Part shown: one piece after another, positions 1 to 8,105 of the stretch
How positions within the stretch are numbered: position 1 is the first letter of the stretch
How the letters are laid out: each line of letters starts with the position of its first letter
From: Sphingosinicellaceae bacterium
GTDB taxonomy: Bacteria; Pseudomonadota; Alphaproteobacteria; Sphingomonadales; Sphingomonadaceae
Length of the DNA: 64,000 nucleotides
Assembly: GCA_019285715.1 (NCBI GenBank)
Contig: CP079108.1
Coordinates: 2,433,001 to 2,497,000 of the forward strand
Reading direction: 5' to 3'
Made by a program: the position numbers and the translations under genes
The notes under the pieces: generated by a model
Database searches by the model: none
Told to the model about the DNA's origin: nothing
The model's input: only the letters and a program-made list of their open reading frames with translations

Positions 1-519
1 GCTCGACGCCGTGACCGTACAGCCTTCGACGCGGCCGCTGATCCCGATGTTGACCGTCACGGCGACGACGCCCTCTTCCTCGGCGCGCAGCGAAGCCGGC
101 GGATAGTCGTCCTCGCTGACCTCGAAGACCCGCGCGTTCGCGGTGGCGTGCTGCGTCGGACCGGTCGGAGCCGGCGGCGCAACAGGCGCCGGCGGAGCTG
201 GCGGCGTGAATACTGGCGGCGGCGGTGCCGGGTTCGCCGACTGCGTGGTGATGATCGCCGGGGCTGGCTCACTCGCGATCGAAACCTCGGGCGGCGGCAC
301 GTAGGGCGGGATCTCCTGCTCCTTCGGCGGCGGGGGCGGCGGCTCCTCGGGCGGCGGCGCCTCGTCCTTGACCTGCACAGCCTCGATGGGCGCTACCATC
401 TTCTTCAGGATGTCAGGCCGATAGAGGGCGAGCAGCGCAAACACCCCCACATGGAACAGTAGCACCACGCCTAGCGCGGTCGCCCTGCTCGAACTCATTC
501 CTTGATCTGCGAAAGCCAT
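1..519 (-). CDS. tonB: Energy transducer TonB, 5' part (runs off left edge)
   Basis: TonB couples the inner-membrane proton gradient, through ExbB/ExbD, to outer-membrane receptors. Only the first 173 codons are in the window; the frame stays open to base 1. Reading leftward, the protein begins MAFADQGMSSSRATALG, then has a hydrophobic segment (about residues 16-34), then a long Pro/Glu/Lys-rich linker and the start of a TonB C-terminal domain (VFEVSEDDYPPASLRAEEEG, then a VTVNIG strand and GRVEGC). The short MAxADQ leader before the membrane anchor resembles sphingomonad TonB proteins, so I chose ATG 519 over the in-frame ATG 498. The neighbour at 771 is divergent, leaving about 250 bases shared as promoter region. 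The C-terminus lies outside the window. Confidence 0.88.
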   Translation of the reverse strand, partial: MAFADQGMSSSRATALGVVLLFHVGVFALLALYRPDILKKMVAPIEAVQVKDEAPPPEEPPPPPPKEQEIPPYVPPPEVSIASEPAPAIITTQSANPAPPPPVFTPPAPPAPVAPPAPTGPTQHATANARVFEVSEDDYPPASLRAEEEGVVAVTVNIGISGRVEGCTVTASS

Positions 520-720
520 GGGCTGAGCGCCACTCCCTCCAAACACGACCCTGCCCGCCGGTTTTCCGGTCGGACACCGCTCGAACATTCGAGCGCCCTG
601 AAACTACCAACGTCGGCGAGCCGCTTTCGTTGCGCCCATCGACGACGTAACCCAACTGTTAGCGGCGCGGTCGCCACCCTGCAACCCGGTTTGTCGATGG
701 TTGCATAACGATGCACGCAA

Positions 721-740
721 GCGGTATCGCCTGATACCGC
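721..740. promoter_or_regulatory. 20-bp interrupted palindrome upstream of the gene at 771
   Basis: GCGGTATC, four bases (gcct), then GATACCGC: two perfect 8-bp inverted arms. It ends 30 bases before the ATG at 771, in the spacer shared with divergent tonB. It could be an operator for a dimeric repressor or a small 5' UTR hairpin. No T-run follows, so it does not look like a terminator. Function is inferred only. Confidence 0.35.
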
Positions 741-770
741 CTCCGGGCAATCTCGAAGGGAGCTGGAAAG

Positions 771-1583
771 ATGATGCTTCGCGCCTTGGCCGCTGCGGTC
801 GCGCTGATCGCTGCCAGCCCAAGCGTTGCGGCAAACGCAACGATTCCGGTCATCGTCGGCCCGATCCTCACCTATGCCGATCTCGCCGAACTGACGCTTG
901 CCAGTCCGGTGATCGTGCGTGCCAACGTGATGAAGACGGAGCGCCTGAGCGGGGAGAACGCCCCGGGGCTTGCGGCTGACCGGGCCCGGCTGCTGGTTCA
1001 TGCGCGCGTCGCGGCGGCGATCCTCGCGCCTGATGCGGTTCCGGCCGAGCTCGACTATCTGCTCGAGACGCCCCTCGACGCCAAGGGCAAGCCGCCCAAG
1101 CTCAAGGATGCAGCGGTGCTGTTGTTCCTGCGCCCTGGCGAGCGGCCCGGGCAATTTGCCCTCACCAGCGCCCGCGCGCAGCTTGCCGATGCGCCCGACA
1201 CCGTCGCCACGGTCCGCAGCGTGCTGGCGGAAGCGCGCACGGACCTGCCGCGCGTCACCGGTATCACATCCGCCTTCCGGGTTCCGGGCTCGGTCCCGGG
1301 CGAGGCAGAGAGCCAGTTCTTCGTGTCGACCGCCGATGCCCGCCCGATCTCGCTGGTCGTGCTCAGCCGGCAAGGCCAGGAGCGCACGCTGCAGCTCGCG
1401 CTCGGGGATGTCATCGACGAGGCGGCGGCGGGCGTGAAGCCGCGGACCCTGCTTTGGTACCGGCTGGCGTGTTTCCTGCCGCAGACGCTGCCGGCGAAGG
1501 TCGGCGCCGATGACCGAGCCGGACTGGACGACGACTACGCGTTCGCGCTGGCGAAAATCGGGCGGTGTGAGCGAACGAAGTGA
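771..1583 (+). CDS. Exported protein of unknown function
   Basis: Predicted 270-residue protein that I cannot assign to a named family. The start MMLRALAAAVALIAASPSVAA is a clear Sec signal peptide with a probable cleavage after ...SVAA (about residue 21), so the mature protein should be periplasmic. The body is a mixed alpha/beta sequence with VIVRANVMKTERLSG, AVLLFLRPGERPGQFAL and a C-terminal CFLP segment. A good ribosome site (AAGGGAG) lies about 10 bases upstream of the ATG. It stands alone: tonB diverges upstream, and a TGTCAT repeat separates it from the convergent folB. Probably a lineage-conserved periplasmic protein; no enzymatic motif is visible. Confidence 0.75.
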   Translation: MMLRALAAAVALIAASPSVAANATIPVIVGPILTYADLAELTLASPVIVRANVMKTERLSGENAPGLAADRARLLVHARVAAAILAPDAVPAELDYLLETPLDAKGKPPKLKDAAVLLFLRPGERPGQFALTSARAQLADAPDTVATVRSVLAEARTDLPRVTGITSAFRVPGSVPGEAESQFFVSTADARPISLVVLSRQGQERTLQLALGDVIDEAAAGVKPRTLLWYRLACFLPQTLPAKVGADDRAGLDDDYAFALAKIGRCERTK

Positions 1584-1613
1584 CGCCAGGTAGGCGGCTC
1601 GTCCCAAAGCGGC

Positions 1614-1708
1614 TGTCATCCCCGCGTAGGCGGGGACCCAAGAACACGATCTTCGGAACCAATCTCGACGGCCAGTGTCGATGGGTTCCGGCCTTCGCGG
1701 GAATGACA
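1614..1708. repeat. TGTCAT-ended intergenic repeat, copy 1
   Basis: A stretch of about 95 bases starting TGTCATCCCCGCG and ending CGCGGGAATGACA, so its ends are an imperfect inverted repeat, with inner GGACCCA / TGGGTTCC motifs. Similar units occur at 9026, 15009, 34592 and 52807. It lies between two convergent genes. REP/MITE-like; no coding capacity. Confidence 0.75.
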
Positions 1709-1725
1709 ACTTGCGTGAATTCAGC

Positions 1726-2142
1726 TCAGAAAGACGCCAACTCGACCCCGACCGCAGCGCAGTCCGGGTAAATGTCCGGCTTGCGGGTCGACACCCTCAA
1801 CCCCGTAACCCCCCGCCGGGCCGCGACGAGGTCGTAGATGCCGTGCGCCACCGTCTCCTGCAGGTTGAAACGCCGGCCCGAGACCAATGCGATGATCGCG
1901 GTGCGCAGGCGGTCGTAGTCCCACGCCTTGTCGATGCTGTCGCAGGTCGGGAAGCGCGCCTCGTCGAGCCAGACCTCGACGTTGATGCGTAGACGCTGGG
2001 GGGTGCCGATCTCGAAATCGTGGAAGCCGATGTCGACGGGCACATCGAGGTTCTCGAGCACGATCTTGCGGCTGCGCGGACGCAGGGTGGTGGGCACGAG
2101 GCCGTCGAGGGGCGCCTGCTCGAAAATACCGGGGGTCTTCAT
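1726..2142 (-). CDS. folB: Dihydroneopterin aldolase
   Basis: FolB cleaves 7,8-dihydroneopterin to 6-hydroxymethyl-dihydropterin and glycolaldehyde in folate synthesis, in the cytosol. The predicted protein is 138 residues, slightly longer than the usual ~120 because of an N-terminal extension of about 25 residues. The family pattern is clear: IGFHDFEIGTPQRLRINVEV (Glu44 in the active-site Glu position) and VSTRKPDIYPD with the expected catalytic Lys121. The ATG overlaps the stop of the SDR gene upstream by four bases (ATGA), so the two are probably co-translated. That SDR has pteridine-reductase features, which supports a joint folate/pterin role. Confidence 0.88.
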   Translation of the reverse strand: MKTPGIFEQAPLDGLVPTTLRPRSRKIVLENLDVPVDIGFHDFEIGTPQRLRINVEVWLDEARFPTCDSIDKAWDYDRLRTAIIALVSGRRFNLQETVAHGIYDLVAARRGVTGLRVSTRKPDIYPDCAAVGVELASF

Positions 2143-2909
2143 TCTTTCACCATGTAGGCGACGTCGCGGGGTAGCCCAAGCAGACGCTGCCCGCCGTCGA
2201 TCGCGATCGTCTGCGCGTTCAAGGTCGGCGTCGCAACGATGAAGCGCAAGGCGGCGACGATCTCGGCAACCTCGACGCCCCGATGGAGCGGGTTCATCGT
2301 GTGCACCGCCTCGAAGTTCTCGCGGCTCTGGGGGCCGCTGACGAGGGTCACCGCAGGCGCGATGGCGTTGACGCGGAGCTTGGGCGCGAAAGCGCGGGCT
2401 GCGAGCTCGGTGACGCCGGCCAGCCCGATCTTCGACACGGTGTAGGTGAAATAATCCGGATTCAGCGAAGCCAGCTTGGCATCGAGCAGGTTGACCACGC
2501 ACGCCGTCTCGCCCTCGGGGACCGCGGCGGCAAAGGCGCGGATCAGCAGGGTCGGGGCGCGCAGGTTGACGTCGATGTGCGTCGCCCATGCCTTGAGGGT
2601 GAAGTCGTCGAAGCGGTCGTAGTCGAAGCGCGAGGCGCAGTTGACCAGCAGTCCGAGCGGCGGCGCTCCGGCGGTCGCGGCGAGGATGACGTCAGCCGCT
2701 TCAGGATCGGCGAGATCGGCGGCGACGACCCGCGCGTTTCCGAGTTCGGCCGCCAGCGCGTCGGCATCGGCGCGCGAACGATTGCAGTGGATCACGACGA
2801 ACCAACCGTCGGCGGAGAGTGCGCGGACCAGTGCGGCGCCGATGCGCTTGGCACCGCCGGTGACGATCGCGGTGCGTTGGCCAACTGGGGATCGGGGGGC
2901 GGCGGTCAT
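2139..2909 (-). CDS. Pteridine reductase-like short-chain dehydrogenase (FolM-like)
   Basis: Predicted 256-residue NAD(P)-dependent SDR with a Rossmann motif TGGAKRIG (residues 17-24), an NxA-type segment LLVNCASRF, and the catalytic YTVSK (Tyr156, Lys160). The usual catalytic Ser is replaced by Asp143 in NLLDAKLASL. That Asp plus the TYT..K pattern is typical of pteridine reductases (PTR1/FolM type) rather than ordinary SDRs. It overlaps folB by four bases, so reduction of dihydrofolate or dihydromonapterin is the likely role. This is inference from family pattern and neighbour; the exact substrate cannot be read from sequence. Confidence 0.8.
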   Translation of the reverse strand: MTAAPRSPVGQRTAIVTGGAKRIGAALVRALSADGWFVVIHCNRSRADADALAAELGNARVVAADLADPEAADVILAATAGAPPLGLLVNCASRFDYDRFDDFTLKAWATHIDVNLRAPTLLIRAFAAAVPEGETACVVNLLDAKLASLNPDYFTYTVSKIGLAGVTELAARAFAPKLRVNAIAPAVTLVSGPQSRENFEAVHTMNPLHRGVEVAEIVAALRFIVATPTLNAQTIAIDGGQRLLGLPRDVAYMVKE

Positions 2910-3040
2910 AGGCGGCGGGTAGCGGGGGCGCGAGCAGTGGGCAAGCGATGCGTCGGCGCACTGCCCCTATTTTGGGCAGACCAAGTGTCACAGGACTGTA
3001 ACCCCGGGCCATCCCAGGCCGTCCTACATCCGCCCACGCG

Positions 3041-3065
3041 CTTATCCACAATCGAGGTGGATAAG
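3041..3065. promoter_or_regulatory. Perfect inverted repeat containing two DnaA-box-like 9-mers
   Basis: CTTATCCAC, 7 bases, GTGGATAAG: a perfect 9-bp inverted repeat. The left half contains TTATCCACA (3042-3050), the canonical DnaA box; the right half read on the other strand is TTATCCACC. It lies 52 bases before the uvrC start, where promoter control would act. It could bind DnaA or act as an operator for another dimeric regulator. Confidence 0.5.
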
Positions 3066-3117
3066 CTCGGCCGCACCGCTTGAGACGGCGACGTGCCGGG
3101 CCTAACTTGGCAAGGCA

Positions 3118-5043
3118 ATGGCGCAACCCCCCATCAGTGACCGATTTTCAGAAGAAAGCGCGACGTTCACCGTCCGCGGGACCGATAAGCCCGACCTCGA
3201 AACGGGCGTCGCTGCCATTCGCAACGTGCTGAAAACATTGCCGCAGCGTCCGGGCGTCTATCGCATGGTCGATGCCGAGGGTGCGGTACTGTACGTGGGC
3301 AAGGCGCGCAGCCTGCGGGCGCGGGTGACCAACTACACCCAGGTCACCCGCCTGCCCCGCCGCCTGCAGCGCATGGTCTCGCAGACGCGGGACATGACGA
3401 TCGTCACCACCAACAGCGAATCCGAGGCGCTGCTGCTCGAGGCGCAGCTGATCAAGCGCTTCCGCCCGGCCTACAACGTGCTGCTTCGCGACGACAAAAG
3501 CTTCCCCTTCATCTTCCTGCGCGAGGACCACGGCTTCCCGCGCATCGCCAAGCATCGCGGCGCGCGGGTCGGCAAGGGCGTGTTCTACGGGCCGTTCGCC
3601 AGCGCCGGGGCAGTCAACGTGACGCTCAACGCGCTGCAGAAGGTGTTCCTGCTGCGCTCGTGCTCCGACAGCTTCTTCGCCAATCGCTCGCGGCCGTGCC
3701 TGCTGCACCAGATCCGGCGCTGCTCGGCGCCGTGCGTCGGGCGCATCGGCGAGCCCGAGTATGCAGAGCTGGTCGAGGACGCAAAGGACTTCCTGTCGGG
3801 CCGCAGCCAGGAGACCCAGCGCAAGCTCGGGACGGCGATGGAGACCGCGGCGAAGGCGATGGACTTCGAGCTGGCGGCGGTGTTCCGCGACCGGCTGAAG
3901 GCGCTGACCTTCATCCAGGGCAGCCAGGCGATCAACGCCGGCGACGACGCGCGCGACGCCGACATCGTCGCCCTCGCCTGCCATGCGGGCGTGATGTGCA
4001 TCCAGATGTTCTTCATCCGCGGCGGCCAGAACTGGGGCCACCGCAGCTTCTTTCCGGCGCACACCAGCGAGGTCCCGGAGGACGAGGTGCTCACCAGTTT
4101 CCTCGCGCAGTTCTACGAGGACGTGCCGGCGCCGCGCGAGATCCTCATCGACCGCACCCTCGACGAGATGGCGCTGGTAGCCGACGCTCTGTCGGAGCGC
4201 GCCGGCAAGCGCATCGCGCTCCGCCACGCCCAGCGCGGCCCGGCGCGGCAGCTGGTGGCGCAGGCCAAGCGCAATGCGGAGGAGGCGCTCGAGCGGCGGC
4301 TTGCAGAGGCGACGACGCAGGGCACCCTGCTCCGCGAACTGGCCGGGCTGTTCGACCTCGCCGAGACCCCAACGCGCATCGAGGTCTACGACAACAGCCA
4401 CATCATGGGGACGAATGCGCTCGGGGCGATGATCGTCGCGGGACCCGAGGGGTTCCGCAAGAACCAGTACCGCAAGTTCAACATGAACGACGCCAGCATC
4501 ACGCCGGGCGACGACTTCGCGATGATGAAGGCGATGCTGGCTCGGCGCTTCGCCCGGCTGGAGCGCGAGGACCCCGACAAGACCGGCGGCGAGTGGCCCG
4601 ACCTGCTGCTCATCGACGGCGGCAAAGGACAATTGTCGGCGGTGATGGAGGTCATGGGCGAGCTTGGCGCGCACGGCATCTGCGTCGTCGGCGTGTCGAA
4701 GGGCCCCGACCGCAACGCCGGGCGGGAGACATTCCACCTGCCGTCGGGGCGCGAGCTCAACCTGCCGCCAAACTCGCCAGTGCTGTTCTTCCTGCAGCGC
4801 CTGCGCGACGAGGCGCACCGCTTCGCCATCGGCGCACACCGGGCCAAGCGCTCGAAGGCGATCGTCGCCAACCCGCTCGACGATGTCCCCGGCATCGGCC
4901 CGGCCCGCAAGCGCGCACTGCTGATGCACTTCGGCACGAGCCGGGCGGTCAGGGGCGCGACACTCGAGGACCTGGAGCGCGCGCCGGGCATCTCCAAGCT
5001 GATGGCGGCCAGCATCCACGGCCACTTTCATCCCCGCGGGTAG
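3118..5043 (+). CDS. uvrC: Excinuclease ABC subunit C
   Basis: UvrC makes both incisions around a lesion in nucleotide excision repair with UvrA and UvrB. The predicted 641-residue protein has the full domain order: GIY-YIG nuclease (GVY 46-48, LYVG 58-61), a Cys-rich patch around residues 180-205, a UvrB-binding UVR helix pair (AMDFELAAVFRDRLKAL), the RNase H-like C-terminal nuclease (IEVYDNSHIMG, LLIDGGKGQL) and a final helix-hairpin-helix pair (LDDVPGIGPARKRALL ... APGISKLMAASI). The start has an AAGG four bases upstream. A palindrome with a consensus DnaA box sits just upstream. Monocistronic or with the DUF29 gene 17 bases downstream. Confidence 0.97.
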   Translation: MAQPPISDRFSEESATFTVRGTDKPDLETGVAAIRNVLKTLPQRPGVYRMVDAEGAVLYVGKARSLRARVTNYTQVTRLPRRLQRMVSQTRDMTIVTTNSESEALLLEAQLIKRFRPAYNVLLRDDKSFPFIFLREDHGFPRIAKHRGARVGKGVFYGPFASAGAVNVTLNALQKVFLLRSCSDSFFANRSRPCLLHQIRRCSAPCVGRIGEPEYAELVEDAKDFLSGRSQETQRKLGTAMETAAKAMDFELAAVFRDRLKALTFIQGSQAINAGDDARDADIVALACHAGVMCIQMFFIRGGQNWGHRSFFPAHTSEVPEDEVLTSFLAQFYEDVPAPREILIDRTLDEMALVADALSERAGKRIALRHAQRGPARQLVAQAKRNAEEALERRLAEATTQGTLLRELAGLFDLAETPTRIEVYDNSHIMGTNALGAMIVAGPEGFRKNQYRKFNMNDASITPGDDFAMMKAMLARRFARLEREDPDKTGGEWPDLLLIDGGKGQLSAVMEVMGELGAHGICVVGVSKGPDRNAGRETFHLPSGRELNLPPNSPVLFFLQRLRDEAHRFAIGAHRAKRSKAIVANPLDDVPGIGPARKRALLMHFGTSRAVRGATLEDLERAPGISKLMAASIHGHFHPRG

Positions 5044-5060
5044 GGGCGTAGAGTTCGGGC

Positions 5061-5534
5061 ATGGCGACCCAGTTCAGCAACGATCCGAAGCGTGGTCCTG
5101 CTTACGAGGACGATTTCGCCGCGTGGGCTTTCTACCAGGCAATGCTCGTCCGCTCGGGACAACTGCATCTCCTCGACCGTCATGGAATCGCCGAGGAGCT
5201 GGATACGTTGGGGCGCAAGGAATTCAGGACGCTCGACAGCCTGCTCGCCCAGGTCATCGAGCACATGCTCAAATGGGATCGCCAGCCAGAGCGCCGCGGC
5301 GTCAGCTGGGTCAACTCGATCGCCAAGCAGCGTTCGAAGATCGGGAAGCTGCTTGCCGACAACCCGAGCTTGAAGTCGCGTCAGATGGAGGCGGTCGGTG
5401 AGGCCTACCCGGACGCCGTGCGCGAGGCCTCGACCGCCCTGACGATCGCGCCCAGCAAGTTTCCTACCCGTTGCCCCTACAGCTGGGACGAGATCATGAC
5501 CCGGTCGTTCGACTGGCCCGAGGACGCTGAATGA
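5061..5534 (+). CDS. DUF29 family protein
   Basis: Predicted 157-residue cytosolic protein with the DUF29 pattern: [19 protein letters not shown], then [12 protein letters not shown], a helix with [19 protein letters not shown], and NPSLKSR followed by [11 protein letters not shown]29 proteins are short, all-helical and of unknown function, common in cyanobacteria and alphaproteobacteria. The stop codon overlaps the start of the downstream GST by four bases (ATGA), so the two are probably translated together. No catalytic motif is apparent. Confidence 0.78.
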   Translation: MATQFSNDPKRGPAYEDDFAAWAFYQAMLVRSGQLHLLDRHGIAEELDTLGRKEFRTLDSLLAQVIEHMLKWDRQPERRGVSWVNSIAKQRSKIGKLLADNPSLKSRQMEAVGEAYPDAVREASTALTIAPSKFPTRCPYSWDEIMTRSFDWPEDAE

Positions 5535-6223
5535 CCCTGACGCTCTACACCGCCGCGACTCCCAACGGCTACAAGGTCTCGGTCGCGCTCGAGGAGATGG
5601 AGCTGGCGTACGATGTCCGCCGCGTCGACCTGATGAAGGGCGAGCAGAAGGAGCAGTGGTTCCTCGACATCTGTCCGAACGGCCGCATCCCGGCGCTGAC
5701 CGACGACGACTTCGCCATTTTTGAGAGCGGCGCGATCCTGGTCTATCTCGCCGAGAAGACCGGGCAGTTGATGCCGACCAACGCGCACGGACGCTCGAAG
5801 GTCATGCAGTGGCTGATGTTCCAGATGGGCGGCGTCGGCCCGATGATGGGCCAGGCCAACGTCTTCTTCCGTTATTTCCCCGAGAAGATCCCCGCTGCCA
5901 TTGCGCGCTACCAGGGCGAATGCCGGCGGTTGTTCACAGTTCTGGACACCCAGCTCGGCAAGACCGAGTTCCTGGCAGGTGACTATTCGATCGCCGATAT
6001 CGCCAACTGGTGCTGGACCCGCACCGCGAGCTGGTCGGGCGTCGACGTCGACGGCCTGCCCAACCTGACCCGCTGGCACGCCGCGATCGCCGCGCGCCCC
6101 GGTGCGCAGCGCGGCATCGTCGTCCCGGAGGATGCCTCGCTCCGCATGAAGGAAGGCGACGCCGCGAAGAAATTCGCCGAGAACGCCCGCAATATCGTCG
6201 AGATGGGCAAGCCGGCGGCCTGA
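5531..6223 (+). CDS. Glutathione S-transferase family protein (YfcG/YghU-like)
   Basis: Predicted 230-residue GST: an N-terminal thioredoxin fold (residues 1-80, [39 protein letters not shown]) and a C-terminal helical domain ([24 protein letters not shown]). The [13 protein letters not shown] segment with Asn after the Pro is typical of Nu-class, disulfide-bond-reductase-type GSTs of bacteria. Likely a glutathione-dependent reductase or peroxidase in the cytosol; the substrate is unknown. It overlaps the DUF29 gene (ATGA) and its TGA overlaps the next ATG by one base. Confidence 0.88.
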   Translation: MTLTLYTAATPNGYKVSVALEEMELAYDVRRVDLMKGEQKEQWFLDICPNGRIPALTDDDFAIFESGAILVYLAEKTGQLMPTNAHGRSKVMQWLMFQMGGVGPMMGQANVFFRYFPEKIPAAIARYQGECRRLFTVLDTQLGKTEFLAGDYSIADIANWCWTRTASWSGVDVDGLPNLTRWHAAIAARPGAQRGIVVPEDASLRMKEGDAAKKFAENARNIVEMGKPAA

Positions 6224-6642
6224 TGGTCTGGGTCGCCGTCGCTGCGACCATTGTCGCCTTCCTGCTCGGAAGATTGGCGCGCAGGACGCGTCGTCGCATC
6301 GGCAACACCGCACTCCAATCGCCGGTGCACCGGCTGCGCCCGGGGATCGACGTACCACGGCAGTGGCATCCGGTGAGGCCGCAAGCAGCGGGCGACATGT
6401 GGGTTCTGGGCGCCAGTGCTGCTCTACTCGCGGAGCGGGAGCATCGGCGGAACGCTGTAGAGGATAGCGGCGCTGCTTTCAGCGACAGCGAGGAAAGCGA
6501 TACCAGGGACCACGACCACAGTTGGATGCGCGACGATTTCAGCGGCGGCGGCGGCAGCTCCGGTGGCGGCGGCGCGAGCGGGGACTGGTCTTCCGACAGC
6601 AGCGGTTCCGGCTCCGACTCCTCGGATGGTGGCGGTGACTGA
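6223..6642 (+). CDS. Small membrane-anchored protein with Gly/Ser/Asp-rich tail
   Basis: Predicted 139 residues, no family recognised. A single N-terminal hydrophobic helix (VWVAVAATIVAFLLGRLA) is followed by a basic stretch (RRTRRR), a soluble middle part, and a tail from about residue 106 made almost only of Gly, Ser and Asp (SGGGGSSGGGGASG, then SSDSSGSGSDSSDGGGD). Its ATG shares one base with the GST stop (TGATG), a strong coupling signal. Tails like this occur in TPM-type membrane proteins, but no such domain is seen here. Function unknown. Confidence 0.6.
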   Translation: MVWVAVAATIVAFLLGRLARRTRRRIGNTALQSPVHRLRPGIDVPRQWHPVRPQAAGDMWVLGASAALLAEREHRRNAVEDSGAAFSDSEESDTRDHDHSWMRDDFSGGGGSSGGGGASGDWSSDSSGSGSDSSDGGGD

Positions 6643-6685
6643 CCTTGACTTGCAGCGCCCCCGCGCGCCAAGCCCCCCGCCACGC

Positions 6686-7435
6686 ATGAATCCCGCAATG
6701 ATCGACTCCGCCCGTGCCGCGCACGAGGCGCATGCCGCCGCCCAGTTCGCGCGGCTGCGCAGCCTGATCGGCATCGTCGTGACCGCGGTGGTTATGGCGC
6801 TGACGCTGCGCAGCTTGGTCTACGAGCCGTTCAACATCCCGTCTGAATCGATGCTGCCGACGCTGCGGGTCGGCGACTATCTGTTCGTCGCGAAATGGCC
6901 TTACGGCTACAGCCGCTTCAGCCTGCCACTCGGCCTGCCGCTGTTCGACGGTCGCATTGCGGGGGCCGATCCGGTGCGCGGCGACGTCGTCGTGTTCAAA
7001 AGCCCGGCCGACAACCGCACCGACTTCATCAAGCGCGTCGTCGGCCTGCCCGGCGACCGTGTTCGCATGACCGGGGGCCGCCTGGAGGTAAACGGACGGC
7101 TGGTGCCAAAGGTCGCCGCCGGCGGGATGCGCTTCATCGAGACGATCGGCGACCGCCGCTATGAGGTGCTCGACCAGATCAGCGGCGGCAGCCATGATGA
7201 CACCCCGCTGGTGACCGTGCCTGCCGGCAGCTATTTCATGCTCGGCGACAACCGTGACGACAGCGCCGACAGCCGCCTCAGTATTTCCGACGGCGGCGTC
7301 GGCCTGGTCCCGGCGGCAAACCTGATCGGGCGCGCCTCGGTGATCTTCTTCTCGGTCGACGACAGCGCCAAGCTCGATGATCCGGTGAGCTGGTGGACGA
7401 GCATACGCTTCGCCCGCATCGGCCGCCCGTTGTGA
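6686..7435 (+). CDS. lepB: Signal peptidase I
   Basis: LepB removes signal peptides from exported proteins at the periplasmic face of the inner membrane. With this start the protein has 249 residues and one N-terminal membrane helix (LIGIVVTAVVMALTLRSLV). Catalytic Ser lies in FNIPSESMLPTL, the Lys general base in DFIKRVVGLPGD, and the conserved box GDNRDDSADSR is present. Start choice is uncertain: an in-frame ATG at 6626 would overlap the preceding gene by 17 bases and no start has a good ribosome site. It heads the conserved lepB-rnc-era group, with rnc four bases after the stop. Confidence 0.93.
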   Translation: MNPAMIDSARAAHEAHAAAQFARLRSLIGIVVTAVVMALTLRSLVYEPFNIPSESMLPTLRVGDYLFVAKWPYGYSRFSLPLGLPLFDGRIAGADPVRGDVVVFKSPADNRTDFIKRVVGLPGDRVRMTGGRLEVNGRLVPKVAAGGMRFIETIGDRRYEVLDQISGGSHDDTPLVTVPAGSYFMLGDNRDDSADSRLSISDGGVGLVPAANLIGRASVIFFSVDDSAKLDDPVSWWTSIRFARIGRPL

Positions 7436-7439
7436 GCTT

Positions 7440-8105
7440 GTGAGCGACGATCTTGCAGCCTGGGCCCGCGACCGGTTGGCCCACGACTTTGCCGACCCTG
7501 CCCTGCTCCGGCGCGCCATGACCCACCCAAGCGCCGGCACGCCCAACTACCAGCGCCTCGAGTTCCTCGGCGACCGCATCCTCGGCTGCGTCGTCGCGGC
7601 GTGGCTGTATGACGACCTCGACGAGGCCGAGGGCAAGTTGACTGCGCGCTTCCACACACTCGTCGATGCGCCGAGTTGCGCGCGGGTCGCGACCGACCTC
7701 GGCGTACCCGAGCATCTGATCCTCGACCGTGCAACCCGAGCCGCGCACGTCGCGCGCTCGACCAACGTGCTGGGCGACGTTGCGGAGGCGCTGATCGCGG
7801 CGGTCTACCTGGATGCCGGGTGGGCGACCGCCGAGGCCTTCGTCCGCCGGGCCTGGGCGCCGCTGATCGACACCAGCATCGCCGCGCCCGAAAACCCCAA
7901 GTCGCGGCTGCAGGAGTGGGCGGCAGCACGCCGGCTCGGCAGCCCGCAATACACCATTACCTGGAAGGACGGCCCCGATCATCGCCCGAACTTCCGGGTT
8001 TCGGTGGCGCTACGTGGCCACGAGCCCATCGAGGGGTCCGGAACCTCGAAGCAGGAGGCCGAGAAAGCCGCCGCCACCGCCATGCTGGAGAAGATCGCAC
8101 CATGA
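7440..8105 (+). CDS. rnc: Ribonuclease III
   Basis: RNase III cleaves double-stranded RNA in rRNA processing and mRNA decay. The predicted 221-residue protein starts at GTG. The N-terminal nuclease domain carries the signature RLEFLGDRILG and the metal ligands in NVLGDVAEALIAAVYLD; the C-terminal part is a double-stranded RNA-binding domain (SRLQEWAAARRLG ... SGTSKQEAEKAAATAML). The signature has Arg where the consensus usually has Ser (LEFLGD-S), which seems neutral since the acidic residues are kept. It overlaps era by four bases (ATGA). Confidence 0.96.
   Translation: MSDDLAAWARDRLAHDFADPALLRRAMTHPSAGTPNYQRLEFLGDRILGCVVAAWLYDDLDEAEGKLTARFHTLVDAPSCARVATDLGVPEHLILDRATRAAHVARSTNVLGDVAEALIAAVYLDAGWATAEAFVRRAWAPLIDTSIAAPENPKSRLQEWAAARRLGSPQYTITWKDGPDHRPNFRVSVALRGHEPIEGSGTSKQEAEKAAATAMLEKIAP

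Noticed and set aside
1726-2589. A longer folB frame reaching to 2589
   Set aside because: The upper half is an alternative reading of the SDR gene. FolB begins at the ATG that overlaps the SDR stop.
3148-5031. A 600-residue - strand frame opposite uvrC
   Set aside because: It is the shadow of uvrC, a complete and well-matched gene on the + strand.
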